This document shows positions 1-8,287 of a stretch of DNA of 32,165 nt, in pieces. The position numbers were made by a program, and so were the translations under genes. The stretch comes from Ramlibacter sp. GTDB taxonomy: Bacteria; Pseudomonadota; Gammaproteobacteria; Burkholderiales; Burkholderiaceae_C. A model generated the notes under the pieces. It worked only from the letters and a program-made list of their open reading frames with translations, did not search any database and had not been told where the DNA came from. The DNA is taken from contig JAJTCN010000097.1 of assembly GCA_021323335.1 (NCBI GenBank), forward strand, positions 1 through 32,165, given 5' to 3'. Position 1 is the stretch's first letter. Each line of letters begins with the position of its first letter.

Positions 1-1
1 G

Positions 2-376
2 CTGGACCGTGCCTTCGTGTTCCAGCTGCACGAGCCGCGTTGCCGCGCCGTGGCGGGCGAGCTGCTGGCCCGGGCGGGCGTGGTGAAGGCCGGCTTCGGC
101 CTGCACGACGACAAGCGCCGCATCACGCACAAGCTGGGTGTCGAACCGCTGGACGTGCTGGACCTGGACACCGTATTCCGCCAGCGGGGCTACCGCCGGC
201 AGATGGGCACGAAGGCCGCGGTGGCCGTGCTGTTCGGGCGGCGCTACCTCAAGTCCAAGCGCGCGGCCACGTCCAACTGGGCGCAGCGGCAGTTGTCGGA
301 GTCGCAGTTGCTGTATGCGGCCAACGATGCCTGGGCGGCGCTGCGGGTGTATCACGCGCTGGGGCTGGCGGGGTGA
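2..376 (+). CDS. RNase D-like 3'-5' exonuclease, C-terminal part
   Basis: This reading frame is already open at the window edge, so only the C-terminal 124 or so residues are present. The segment LLYAANDAWAALRVYHAL matches the last conserved block of DEDDy-type 3'-5' exonucleases of the RNase D/WRN family, in which the Tyr and the Asp four residues on (here YAAND) complete the two-metal site. The preceding DLDTVFRQRGYR and WAQRQLSESQLLYAA stretches also fit. The first two acidic motifs lie outside the window. The expected role is trimming of RNA or DNA 3' ends in the cytoplasm. The gene ends 27 bp before the convergent penicillin-binding protein gene. The domain is clear; the exact family member is not. 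Confidence 0.8.
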   Translation: MDRAFVFQLHEPRCRAVAGELLARAGVVKAGFGLHDDKRRITHKLGVEPLDVLDLDTVFRQRGYRRQMGTKAAVAVLFGRRYLKSKRAATSNWAQRQLSESQLLYAANDAWAALRVYHALGLAG

Positions 377-403
377 GCGCTACCGGGGTTCCCAGAGCGT
401 CCC

Positions 404-2437
404 TCACTGGACCATCCGCAGGAAACGCGTCAGCAAGTCGTTGACCATCTCGCCCAGCGGATCGCGCCGCGGAATCTCCACCGGCTTCGGCCGCGGCCTC
501 GGGATCTCGAATTCGGCGCGCGCATCGATGGCGCGCAGCCGCAGCGCCTGCACGAAGAAATCGCCCACGATCGGCAAGGCGCTGCGCGCGCCCTGCCCCC
601 AGCTGTCGCCCATGGTCGCGCTGTTGTCGTTGAAGCCGACCCAGGCGCCGGCCACCATCTCGGGGTGCATCAGGACGAACCAGCCGTCGGTGTTGTCCTG
701 GGTGGTGCCCGTCTTGCCGGCGACGTCGGCCTGGATGCCGTAGCGGGTGCGGATGGCGGTGCCCGTGCCTTCGTCGATCACGCCGCGCATCACGTCGACC
801 AGCCGCAACGCGTGCGGCTTCGGCATGGCCTGCACCGGCTCGTTCTTCGTGAACAGGACCAGCGTGCGCCCCGCACGGTCTTCGACGGTCACGATCAATT
901 GCGGGTCGCCGAGGTAGCGGCCGCTGTTCGCCAGCGTGCCGTACGCCGTCACCATTTCGCGCAGCGTCACCGGGCTGGTCCCCAGCGCCAGCGAAGCCAC
1001 CGCTTCCAGCTTGCTTTCGCGCACGCCCAGGCTGTACGCGAGCTCGGCCACGCGTTCGGGACCGACCCGCTGCACCAGCTGCGCGGTGATGCTGTTGCGC
1101 GACTGCACCAGCCCATCGCGCAGCGTCATCGGCTCGTGCGTCGGCGGCGTCGAGTCGCGCGGGCTCCACACGCCGCCGCCGCGCTGCCGCACGGCCACGG
1201 GCTCGTCGATGAAGGTGTCTTCCGGGCTCATGCCCTGCATGAACGCCGCTCCGTACACGAAGGGCTTGAAGGTGGAGCCGGGCTGCCGGCGCGCCTGGTT
1301 GACGTGGTCGAACTGCTCCTGCGCGTAGTCCGGACTGCCCACCCACGCCTTCACCTGCCCGCCGCGCGGGTCGATGGCCAGGAAGCCGGCCTGCAGCAGC
1401 TGGCGCTCCTCGCCTTTCTTCAGGCTGCGGTCGGCGACGTCCTGCAGCTGCTTCACCTGCCGCGCCACCGCCTGGTTCGCCGCCTTCTGCAATCGCGTGT
1501 CGATCGTGGTGCGCACCACCAGCCCGTCGGAGTGGATGTCGTAGTCCTCGCGGTCCGCCCACGCGATCAGCCACTTGCGCACCTGCTGCGCCACGTGCGG
1601 CGCGATGCCCACCGGCTCGGGCTGGCGCTCGAACTCCAATCGCAGCGGCCGGGCCGCGAGCTGCTTCGCGCGCGCCGGCGTCAGCTTGCCGTGCTTGGCC
1701 ATCTGCGCCAGCACGATGTTGCGGCGCTCGCGCGCCCGCTCCGGATTCAGCACCGGGTTGTAGTAGCTCGTGCCCTTGAGCATGCCGACGAGCGTGGCGC
1801 TTTCCAGCACCTCCAGCTTGTCCGCGCTCTTGTCGAAATAAGTGCGAGCGGCCATCTCGATGCCGAACGCGTTGTAGAGGAAAGGGACCGTGTTGAGGTA
1901 GGTCTCCAGGATTTCGTCCTTGGAGTACACCGCCTCGATCTTCAGCGCCGTGATCGCCTCCTTGGCCTTGCGCGTGAGGGACACCGAGCGCCCGATCTCC
2001 TCGGGATACAGGTTGCGCGCAAGCTGCTGGGTGAGCGTGGAGCCGCCCTGCCGCTTGCCGCGCAGCGTATTGAGCACCGCGGCGCCGGTGCGGCGCACGT
2101 CGATGCCGTGGTGCTGGTAGAAGCGGTGGTCCTCGGTGGCGATCAGCGCGTCGATGGTGGACGGCGCGATGCGCGTCAGCGGCACCCATTGGCGGTTCAG
2201 CCGCTTGAATTCCGCCAGCACGACGCCGTCCGCGGACATCACCACGGACGGCACTTCGGACTTGGCCTTGCGGATGTCGGAGATGCTCGGCGTGAACGGG
2301 ATCAGGACGAGCAGGTAGAGGAGCAGCAGCGCCGGCGGCAACAGGGCCGTGCGCACCGGATGGCGGCGCGCGAGCGCCCAACCCTTGCGCAGGCGCTCGA
2401 CGCTCCAGGTCCGGGCGCGGTGGAGGGCTGGTGTCAT
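404..2437 (-). CDS. Class A penicillin-binding protein (transglycosylase/transpeptidase)
   Basis: A bifunctional peptidoglycan synthase of 677 residues. A basic N-terminus is followed by one membrane anchor (about residues 30-48). The glycosyltransferase domain has the catalytic Glu in TEDHRFYQHHG (E102) and the GGSTLTQQLARNL motif (about 131-142). The transpeptidase domain has all three penicillin-binding motifs: STFK (S388), SRN (S446) and KTGTT (K575). It should polymerise lipid II and cross-link the glycan in the periplasm. The ATG follows the SUI1-like gene by 19 bp, so the two are probably co-transcribed. It is somewhat shorter than typical PBP1a and ends with a short basic/proline tail and no extra C-terminal domain. 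Which PBP1 subclass it belongs to was not resolved. Confidence 0.93.
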   Translation of the reverse strand: MTPALHRARTWSVERLRKGWALARRHPVRTALLPPALLLLYLLVLIPFTPSISDIRKAKSEVPSVVMSADGVVLAEFKRLNRQWVPLTRIAPSTIDALIATEDHRFYQHHGIDVRRTGAAVLNTLRGKRQGGSTLTQQLARNLYPEEIGRSVSLTRKAKEAITALKIEAVYSKDEILETYLNTVPFLYNAFGIEMAARTYFDKSADKLEVLESATLVGMLKGTSYYNPVLNPERARERRNIVLAQMAKHGKLTPARAKQLAARPLRLEFERQPEPVGIAPHVAQQVRKWLIAWADREDYDIHSDGLVVRTTIDTRLQKAANQAVARQVKQLQDVADRSLKKGEERQLLQAGFLAIDPRGGQVKAWVGSPDYAQEQFDHVNQARRQPGSTFKPFVYGAAFMQGMSPEDTFIDEPVAVRQRGGGVWSPRDSTPPTHEPMTLRDGLVQSRNSITAQLVQRVGPERVAELAYSLGVRESKLEAVASLALGTSPVTLREMVTAYGTLANSGRYLGDPQLIVTVEDRAGRTLVLFTKNEPVQAMPKPHALRLVDVMRGVIDEGTGTAIRTRYGIQADVAGKTGTTQDNTDGWFVLMHPEMVAGAWVGFNDNSATMGDSWGQGARSALPIVGDFFVQALRLRAIDARAEFEIPRPRPKPVEIPRRDPLGEMVNDLLTRFLRMVQ

Positions 2438-2456
2438 TCCTGGAATCTAACCACGG

Positions 2457-2813
2457 CTAGCCACCCGCCCGCTTGACCTTGTAACCGCGCTGCTGCAGGG
2501 TGGCCATGACTTTTTCCACATGGTCGCCCTGGACCTCGATGACGCCGTCCTTCACGGTGCCGCCGCTGCCGCAGGCGGCCTTGAGCTCCTTGCCCAGCGC
2601 CGCCAGCGCGTCGGCAGCCAGCGGCACGCCGCGCACCAGGGTCACCGCCTTGCCGCCGCGTCCCTTGGTTTCGCGCTGCACGCGCACGATGCCGTCGCCG
2701 GCAGGGACTGCCGCCGTCCTCTTGCACGTGCACTGGGCGACCGCACGCCGGCAGGTCGGGCACATGCGGCCCGCATCCGTTGAGTAGACGAGCCCGCCAC
2801 TGGTCGATCGCAT
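2457..2813 (-). CDS. SUI1/YciH family translation factor
   Basis: A 118-residue protein with an N-terminal segment holding three cysteines (CPTCRRAVAQCTC, possibly a metal site) and a C-terminal SUI1/eIF1 fold: VRVQRETKGRGGKAVTLV, then the GSGGTVKDGVIEVQGDH core that is diagnostic of bacterial YciH and eukaryotic eIF1/DENR. In bacteria YciH-type proteins bind the small ribosomal subunit and influence initiation. The ATG at 2811-2813 lies only about 9 bp below a GATAAA hexamer (minus strand, 2822-2827), so the transcript may have almost no leader. It is the first gene of a probable two-gene unit with the penicillin-binding protein, an arrangement without an obvious functional link. Confidence 0.9.
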   Translation of the reverse strand: MRSTSGGLVYSTDAGRMCPTCRRAVAQCTCKRTAAVPAGDGIVRVQRETKGRGGKAVTLVRGVPLAADALAALGKELKAACGSGGTVKDGVIEVQGDHVEKVMATLQQRGYKVKRAGG

Positions 2814-2913
2814 CGGCCAATTTTATCGGGACGGCGCCCTGCGCCCGACCGGCGGCGAACGCGCTGCTGAGCCACTGCATTAAGGTATTCGGCGCAACCC
2901 CGGGGAGATGTCC

Positions 2914-4023
2914 ATGAGCGACGTGTTCAGCACCACGGTCCCGTGCGCCGACTGCGCCGAGCGCCGGCAGGACCTGGAGGCCACGGGCCACCGGGTGCTC
3001 GAGTGCCGGGACGACAGCACCCTGCCTGGCTACTGCACCTTGCGCTATACACGCCCGGCCGCCACGGCCGATGGCGCCCCCGCGGCCCTGGCCGCGACCC
3101 AGGGGCAGGCGGCGCGCGCGATCATCAACATCTTCGAAACCGGCGAGGTGCGCGGCGACTACAGCGCGGTGACCCTGCTGCCGGGCGACAGCGGCCGGCT
3201 CACCTACGGCCGCGCGCAGACCACGCTGGGATCGGGCAACCTGCACCTGCTCATCTCACGCTACTGCGCCACGGCCGGAGCGCGTTTCGGCGCCCGGCTG
3301 CGCCCCTGGCTGCAGGCGCTGGCCATGCGCAGCCCCGCGGCGGACACCGACCAGAAGCTGCACAACCTGCTGCGCGCCAGCGCCGACGATCCCGTCATGC
3401 GCGACGTGCAGGACGCCTTCTTCGACGAGGTGTACTGGGAGCCGGCGGCCCGCGCCGCCTCGCGCCTGGGCATTCGATCGCCCCTGGGCACCGCAGTGGT
3501 CTACGACAGCTGGGTCCACGGGTCCTGGGCGCCCCTGCGCGACCGCACCAGCGCGGCGGGCACGGTGGCCAGCGCGGGCGAGCACGACTGGGTGCGGCGC
3601 TACGTGCGACTGCGGCGCGAATGGCTCGGCACGCACGCGAACGCGCTGCTGCGCACCACGGTCTACCGCATGGACGCCTTCCAGCGCCTCATCGACCTGG
3701 ACGCGTGGGGCCTGCAACTCCCGCTGGTGGTGCGCGGGCACGAGATCTCGCTGGCCACGCTGTCGGCGCTGCCGCCGAACTGCTACGACGGCCCGCAGCC
3801 GGGCAGCCGCCCCCTCGGCGTGCAGTCGCCGCTGCAGCGCGGCCTGGACGTCCGGCTGGTGCAACTGGCCTTGTCGGACCAGGGCTGCGACGTGCGCGCC
3901 GACGGCATCTACGGCAATGCGTCGTCGCGCTTCATCCGGGCCTTCCAGCGCACCAGCGAGCTGCCGGAGACCGGCATCGCCGACGCCGCGCTGATCCAGA
4001 GGTTGCTGGCGCTGGGGGATTGA
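2914..4023 (+). CDS. GH46-like chitosanase with C-terminal peptidoglycan-binding domain
   Basis: About 369 residues. The central part resembles family 46 chitosanases: a catalytic Glu in NIFETG (E75) and an Asp in PGDSGRLTYGR (D92), 17 residues apart, close to the Glu-Asp spacing in the Streptomyces enzyme. The C-terminal 70 residues (PLQRGLDVRLVQLAL ... DGIYGNASSRFIRAFQ) form a type 1 peptidoglycan-binding domain. The N-terminus has a Cys-rich segment (CADCAERR ... ECRDD ... GYC) of unknown role. There is no signal peptide or lipobox, which is unusual for a cell-wall or chitosan hydrolase. I prefer the second ATG (2914) because GGGGAG at 2902-2907 directly abuts the first (2908) and is correctly spaced from the second. 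The gene is monocistronic by position. The substrate could be chitosan or modified peptidoglycan. Confidence 0.8.
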   Translation: MSDVFSTTVPCADCAERRQDLEATGHRVLECRDDSTLPGYCTLRYTRPAATADGAPAALAATQGQAARAIINIFETGEVRGDYSAVTLLPGDSGRLTYGRAQTTLGSGNLHLLISRYCATAGARFGARLRPWLQALAMRSPAADTDQKLHNLLRASADDPVMRDVQDAFFDEVYWEPAARAASRLGIRSPLGTAVVYDSWVHGSWAPLRDRTSAAGTVASAGEHDWVRRYVRLRREWLGTHANALLRTTVYRMDAFQRLIDLDAWGLQLPLVVRGHEISLATLSALPPNCYDGPQPGSRPLGVQSPLQRGLDVRLVQLALSDQGCDVRADGIYGNASSRFIRAFQRTSELPETGIADAALIQRLLALGD

Positions 4024-4112
4024 GAGGGTCATCCCTATGCCGCCGGCGAGCGATGCCGGATAGATTGCCTGCGGGTCGCACCCCCTTTTCCAACCGCGAC
4101 CAGGAGACAAGC

Positions 4113-5093
4113 ATGACCCGTCCTTCCCGCCGCTCGCTGATCGCGGGGGCCTTCGCTGCCGTCGCGCTGGCCGCCGCCTTTCCGGCCTCCGCCCAGAACT
4201 ACCCCACCCGGCCGATCACGCTGATCGTGCCGTGGGGCGCCGGCGGCGGCACCGACGCCACCGCGCGCATCCTGGCCAGCCTGATGGAAAAGGAACTGGG
4301 GCAGCCCGTGAACGTCGTCAACCGCACGGGCGGCAGCGGCGTGGTGGGCCACGCGGCGATCGCCGCCGCGCCGCCGGATGGCTACACCATCGGCCTGGCG
4401 ACGGTCGAGATCGGCATGATGCACTGGCAGGGCCTGACGGAGCTCTCCGGCGCGTCGTACACGCCCATCGGCCTGGTCAACGCCGATCCCGCGAGCGTCA
4501 ACGTGCGGGCCGATGCGCCGTACAAGACCGTGCAGGACCTGCTGGCCGCGATCAAGGCCAACCCCGGCAAGTTCAAGGCGTCCGGCACGGGCCAGGGCGG
4601 CATCTGGCACCTGGCCATCGCCGGCCTGCTGCGGGACCAGAAGATCGACCCGGCCTCGGTGGCCTGGGTGCCCAGCAACGGCGCCGCGCCCGGCCTGCAG
4701 GACATGGTGGCCGGTGGCATCGAGATCGCGCCGGTGTCCCTGCCGGAGGCGCGCTCGCTCATCGACGCGGGCAAGGTGAAGAGCCTGGCGATCATGAACG
4801 ACAAGCCGGCGGCCCTGTACCCGAACGTCCCCACGCTGAAATCGGCGATCGGCAGCGACTGGCAGATGGCGGCATGGCGCGGCATCGTCGCGCCCAAGGG
4901 CATCCCGGCCGACGTGCGCAACAAGCTCGCGGCCACCGTGCAGAAGGTGGCCAACAGCAAGGAGTACACCGACTTCATGGCCAGCCGCGGCTTCGGCGTG
5001 GTGTACGCGGGCCCGGAGGACTTCGGCCGCTTCATGGCCAAGTCGGACGCGGAACTCGGCGCCACGATGAAGGCCGTCGGCATCGCGAAGTGA
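4113..5093 (+). CDS. tctC: TctC/Bug-family solute-binding protein
   Basis: A periplasmic receptor of 326 residues for a tripartite tricarboxylate transporter. The N-terminal signal peptide (SRRSLIAGAFAAVALAAAFPASA, cleavage likely before QNYP) starts with a twin-arginine that could suit Tat as well as Sec export. The family hallmarks follow: YPTRPITLIVPWGAGGGTD, a PDGYT turn and a WRGIVAPKGIP segment. These proteins form a Venus flytrap that binds small carboxylates through main-chain contacts, so the ligand cannot be read from sequence. The ATG has an AGGAGA Shine-Dalgarno. It is followed by tctB and tctA, so this receptor has its cognate membrane partners, unlike the other two tctC genes in the window. 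Confidence 0.93.
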   Translation: MTRPSRRSLIAGAFAAVALAAAFPASAQNYPTRPITLIVPWGAGGGTDATARILASLMEKELGQPVNVVNRTGGSGVVGHAAIAAAPPDGYTIGLATVEIGMMHWQGLTELSGASYTPIGLVNADPASVNVRADAPYKTVQDLLAAIKANPGKFKASGTGQGGIWHLAIAGLLRDQKIDPASVAWVPSNGAAPGLQDMVAGGIEIAPVSLPEARSLIDAGKVKSLAIMNDKPAALYPNVPTLKSAIGSDWQMAAWRGIVAPKGIPADVRNKLAATVQKVANSKEYTDFMASRGFGVVYAGPEDFGRFMAKSDAELGATMKAVGIAK

Positions 5094-5096
5094 CCC

Positions 5097-5208
5097 GTCA
5101 TCCCCGCGCAGGCGGGGATCCAGGGCTTCCAGAAGAACAACCGGCGGGAGCCCTGGGTTCCCGCCTTCGCGGGAACGACGCAGTTCTTCCCGCCTCCGCG
5201 GGAATGAC
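5097..5208. repeat. Compound palindromic REP-like element between tctC and tctB
   Basis: Three related palindromes of the type GTCATCCCCGC-GGCGGGGAT occupy almost the whole tctC-tctB gap: near 5097-5119, near 5158-5179 and near 5184-5208. The first two are arranged head to head, with CCAGGGCTTCC and its near complement GGGAGCCCTGG between them. A further single copy lies at 25328-25353. Such elements are typical extragenic repeats of beta-proteobacteria. Here the last copy runs into the tctB start: its GGGAA, six bases before the ATG, is the only Shine-Dalgarno-like sequence for tctB. Confidence 0.8.
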
Positions 5209-5682
5209 ATGAAGTTGAACGACGCAGTCTTCGGGCTGCTGCTGGTGATCCTGGGCGGGGCGGTCATCGCCGCCGTCCAGGGGTATCCCAAGATCCCCGG
5301 CCAGCCGGTCGGGCCCGCCCTCTTCCCCGGGCTCATCGCCGCCGGCCTGTGCGTGGCCGGCGTGCTGCTCATCGCCAAGGGCTTGCGCGAACGCGCGACG
5401 CAGCCCTGGCTGGTGTGGGACGACTGGGTCCGCTCGCGTCGCCACGTCGCGGCCCTCGGGGTCCTGCTGGCATCCATCGTGTTCTACATCGTGGTCGCCG
5501 AGAAGCTGGGCTTCCTCATCACGGCGACGCTGATCCTGGTGGCGAACTTCCTGGTGCTGCGCGTGCGGCCCGTGATGGCGGTGACCGTAGCCGTCATCGC
5601 GGTGCTGCTGGTGCACTTCGCTTTCTACAAGCTGCTGCGGGTGCCGCTTCCCTGGGGCATCCTGCAAGGAGTCGCCTGGTGA
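5209..5682 (+). CDS. tctB: TctB-family small membrane subunit
   Basis: A 157-residue protein with four predicted hydrophobic segments (about residues 5-22, 38-56, 80-98 and 105-148, the last long enough to include two). It starts with the family-typical DAVFGLLLVILGGAVIAA and has the LGFLITATLILVANFLVL segment of TctB proteins. It is the small, poorly conserved membrane subunit of the tripartite tricarboxylate transporter and pairs with TctA in the inner membrane. The stop codon overlaps the GTG start of tctA (GTGA), so the two are translationally coupled. Its own ribosome-binding site lies in the repeat described upstream. Confidence 0.9.
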   Translation: MKLNDAVFGLLLVILGGAVIAAVQGYPKIPGQPVGPALFPGLIAAGLCVAGVLLIAKGLRERATQPWLVWDDWVRSRRHVAALGVLLASIVFYIVVAEKLGFLITATLILVANFLVLRVRPVMAVTVAVIAVLLVHFAFYKLLRVPLPWGILQGVAW

Positions 5683-7181
5683 GCGCCGCCGTCCTCCAGG
5701 CTTTCGCCATGGTCTTCGAGCCGGCGACGCTGATGGCGATCGTGCTGTCCGCGTTCTTCGGACTCTTCGTCGGGGCGATCCCCGGCCTCACGGCGACGAT
5801 GGCCACCGCGCTGCTGGTGCCCGTGACCTTCTTCATGCCGCCGATCCCCGCGATCGCCACCATGGTGACGGCCACGGCGATGGCGATCTTTTCCGGCGAC
5901 ATCCCCGGCTGCCTCCTGCGCATTCCGGGAACGCCGGCGTCGGCGGCCTACACCGACGAAGCCTTCGCCATGACGCGCAAGGGGCAGGCCGAGAAGGCAC
6001 TGGGCGCCGGGCTCGTCTTCTCCGCCGTCGGCGGCCTGTTCGGCACGGTGGTGCTGATCCTCGCCGCGCCGGCGCTGGCCGAGTTCGCGCTGAACTTCAG
6101 CTCCTTCGAATACTTCTGGCTGGTGCTGCTGGGACTCACGTGCGCGATCTTCATCACCAGCGATGCCCCGCTGAAGGGTCTGGTCACGCTGTTGATCGGG
6201 CTGCTGGTGGCCTGCGTCGGCCTGGGCAATCCCGCGGGCCACCCCCGCTTCACGCTCGGCAACGCGGAGCTGATGGGGGGCATCGGGATGATCCCGATGA
6301 TGATCGGCATGTTCGCCATCTCGGAAATCATCCGCTACGTGGTGGACACCAGCCCTCCCGCCGAGGTGGTGGTCGAGAAGGTCGGCAACGTCATGCGCGG
6401 CCAGTGGGAACTGGCGAAGAAGTACCCGGTGCAGATCCTGCGCGGCAGCACGCTGGGCACGGCGGTAGGGGCGCTGCCGGGCGCGGGTGCGGACATCGCT
6501 GCCTGGATGTCCTATGCCATGAGCAAGAAGTTCAGCAAGGAGCCGCAGAAGTTCGGCACCGGGCACGTGGAAGGCATCGTCGAGTCGGGCGCCGCGAACA
6601 ACAGCGCACTGGCAGGCGCATGGATCCCGGCGCTGGTGTTCGGCATCCCGGGCGACTCGATCACGGCCATCGTGATCGGCGTGCTGTACATGAAGAACAT
6701 GAACCCCGGGCCGACGCTCTTCACGACCAACCCGCAGAACATCTATGCGGTGTTCCTGCTGTTCATCATCGCCAACATCATCATGGTGCCGCTGGGCATC
6801 CTGTGCATCAAGGTGGCCAAGCGCATCCTGAAGGTGCCGCGCAACATCCTGATGCCGCTGATCCTGCTGTTCTGCATCGTGGGCACCTTCGCCATCAACA
6901 ACACGCTGTTCGACGTCGGCATCATGCTGGCGGCCGGCATCGTCGCGTACGCCTACGTGCTGGAGGCCAACCGCTTCCCGATCGCGCCCGCCATCCTGGG
7001 CGTGGTGCTGGGCGGGATGCTGGAGGAGAACTTCATCACCTCGATGATCAAGTCCAACGGCGACCTGGGCGCCTTCTTCACCCGACCGATCGCGATGGTG
7101 CTGGCGGCGGTGACGGTGCTGGTGTGGTTTGCGCCGGTGGTGATGAAGTGGCTGCGGGGGCGGCGTACCGTCCCGGCATGA
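5679..7181 (+). CDS. tctA: TctA-family large membrane subunit
   Basis: A polytopic inner-membrane protein of about 500 residues, the channel-forming subunit of the tripartite tricarboxylate transporter. Characteristic motifs are present: GLFVGAIPGLTATMATALL near the N-terminus, SGDIPGCLLRIPGTPASAAYT, the central ALPGAGADIAAWMSYA and FGIPGDSITAIVIG, with the usual internal duplication of G-rich loops. The reading frame extends far upstream but the GTG at 5679, overlapping the tctB stop by four bases, gives the family's normal N-terminus. The length is typical. It completes a C-B-A operon. Transport is expected to be driven by the ion gradient, with the ligand delivered by the periplasmic receptor; the substrate is unknown. 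Confidence 0.95.
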   Translation: MSAAVLQAFAMVFEPATLMAIVLSAFFGLFVGAIPGLTATMATALLVPVTFFMPPIPAIATMVTATAMAIFSGDIPGCLLRIPGTPASAAYTDEAFAMTRKGQAEKALGAGLVFSAVGGLFGTVVLILAAPALAEFALNFSSFEYFWLVLLGLTCAIFITSDAPLKGLVTLLIGLLVACVGLGNPAGHPRFTLGNAELMGGIGMIPMMIGMFAISEIIRYVVDTSPPAEVVVEKVGNVMRGQWELAKKYPVQILRGSTLGTAVGALPGAGADIAAWMSYAMSKKFSKEPQKFGTGHVEGIVESGAANNSALAGAWIPALVFGIPGDSITAIVIGVLYMKNMNPGPTLFTTNPQNIYAVFLLFIIANIIMVPLGILCIKVAKRILKVPRNILMPLILLFCIVGTFAINNTLFDVGIMLAAGIVAYAYVLEANRFPIAPAILGVVLGGMLEENFITSMIKSNGDLGAFFTRPIAMVLAAVTVLVWFAPVVMKWLRGRRTVPA

Positions 7182-7184
7182 CGG

Positions 7185-8237
7185 CTAGATCGCCGTCACT
7201 TTCAGCTTCTCCGCCCACGGCTTCAACGCCTCCATGATCCCCGGATGCAGCGCAACGCCCCTGGCGCGCTGCTCTTCGGCCAACGCGAATCCCTTCTCCC
7301 CCGGCAAGCGCACCGGCCGACCCGGTTGCGCGGGGCGCGAGGCATGGCACTGCCGCGCCACCTCGTCCATCTGCCGCAGGAACGCATCGCGCCCGGCGAA
7401 GGCCTCGGGGTCGATGACCTGCAGGAACACCGTCGCGCCCCAGCCCTGCTTGGGATCCGCGCGGCCGAAACCGGCCAAGCCGCCGGTCAGGGCCTCCACG
7501 GTGAGCGACAGCCCGTAGCCCTTGTGCCCGGAATCGAGGCCACCGAGCGGCAGGATGGTGCCCTTCGGCTCCTGGAACAGCACGGCGGGATCGTCCGATG
7601 GCTTGCCGTGCCCGTCGATCAGCCAGGGCGCCGGCAGGCGGCCGCCTTCCTGGTGCAACCGGCCGGTGAGCCCGTTGGTGGTGGCGGAGGTCGAGATGTC
7701 CGTGACGATGGGCGCGCCGCTGGTGGGAATGCCGACGGAGATGGGGTTGGGCGTGAACACCGCGTCGAGCCCGCCGAAGGGCGCGACGCTGGCGGAGTTG
7801 GCGTCGGACGACGCCAGGATCATCATCAGGCCTTCGTCGGTGGCGCGCTTGTGGAAGGCGGCCAGGCACGCAATGTGATGGCTCTGCCGGATGGCGACCG
7901 AGCCGGTGCCGCAAGCGCGCGCCATGCGCGTGGCCGCCTGCATGGCCTGCAGCACCAGCCACGGGCCCGGCAGGCGCCGGCCGTTCCAGGTGAGCGCCGC
8001 CGGCGTCTCGTGGATCACTTCCGGATCGCCCTGCACGCGCATCGAGCCGGACTCCACTTCCTTCAGGTATCCCGGCAGCAGTTGCAGGCCGTGCGTGGTG
8101 TGGCCGAGCAGGTCGCCTTCGACCAGGATGCCGGCCACCGCCTCGGCCTTGTCCGCCGGCATGCCGGCGGCGACGAGCAGGTCGCGCGAGAAGGTGAGGA
8201 GTGCGGAGGCGGCGTGGCGAGTGGCAGAGGTGGTCAT
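7185..8237 (-). CDS. Ldh-family (malate/L-lactate/ureidoglycolate-type) NAD(P)-dependent dehydrogenase
   Basis: A 350-residue member of the type 2 malate/L-lactate dehydrogenase family, whose members include ureidoglycolate, sulfolactate and piperideine-2-carboxylate enzymes. Supporting motifs are the GDLLGHTTHGLQLLPGYL segment with the catalytic-site His, SHHIACLAAFHKRA, PFGGLDAVFTPNPIS with the cofactor-binding region, TDISTSATT and LDSGHKGYGLSL. The fold is unrelated to Rossmann dehydrogenases and it should act on a 2-hydroxy or 2-oxo acid in the cytoplasm. It lies 50 bp downstream of a LivK-type binding protein on the same strand and is probably in its operon, suggesting the ligand imported is oxidised here. 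It converges with tctA, with three bases between the stops. Confidence 0.88.
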   Translation of the reverse strand: MTTSATRHAASALLTFSRDLLVAAGMPADKAEAVAGILVEGDLLGHTTHGLQLLPGYLKEVESGSMRVQGDPEVIHETPAALTWNGRRLPGPWLVLQAMQAATRMARACGTGSVAIRQSHHIACLAAFHKRATDEGLMMILASSDANSASVAPFGGLDAVFTPNPISVGIPTSGAPIVTDISTSATTNGLTGRLHQEGGRLPAPWLIDGHGKPSDDPAVLFQEPKGTILPLGGLDSGHKGYGLSLTVEALTGGLAGFGRADPKQGWGATVFLQVIDPEAFAGRDAFLRQMDEVARQCHASRPAQPGRPVRLPGEKGFALAEEQRARGVALHPGIMEALKPWAEKLKVTAI

Positions 8238-8287
8238 GGCGGCGGCAGTGGATGCTGCCGCAGTCTAGCGCCTGCGCCGGCGCCGGC

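Noticed and set aside
249-2476. Very long open frames overlapping the penicillin-binding protein on both strands
   Set aside because: They are rich in Arg, Ala, Gly and His with no recognisable motif, while the frame at 404-2437 has complete enzyme motifs. High GC content keeps shadow frames open.
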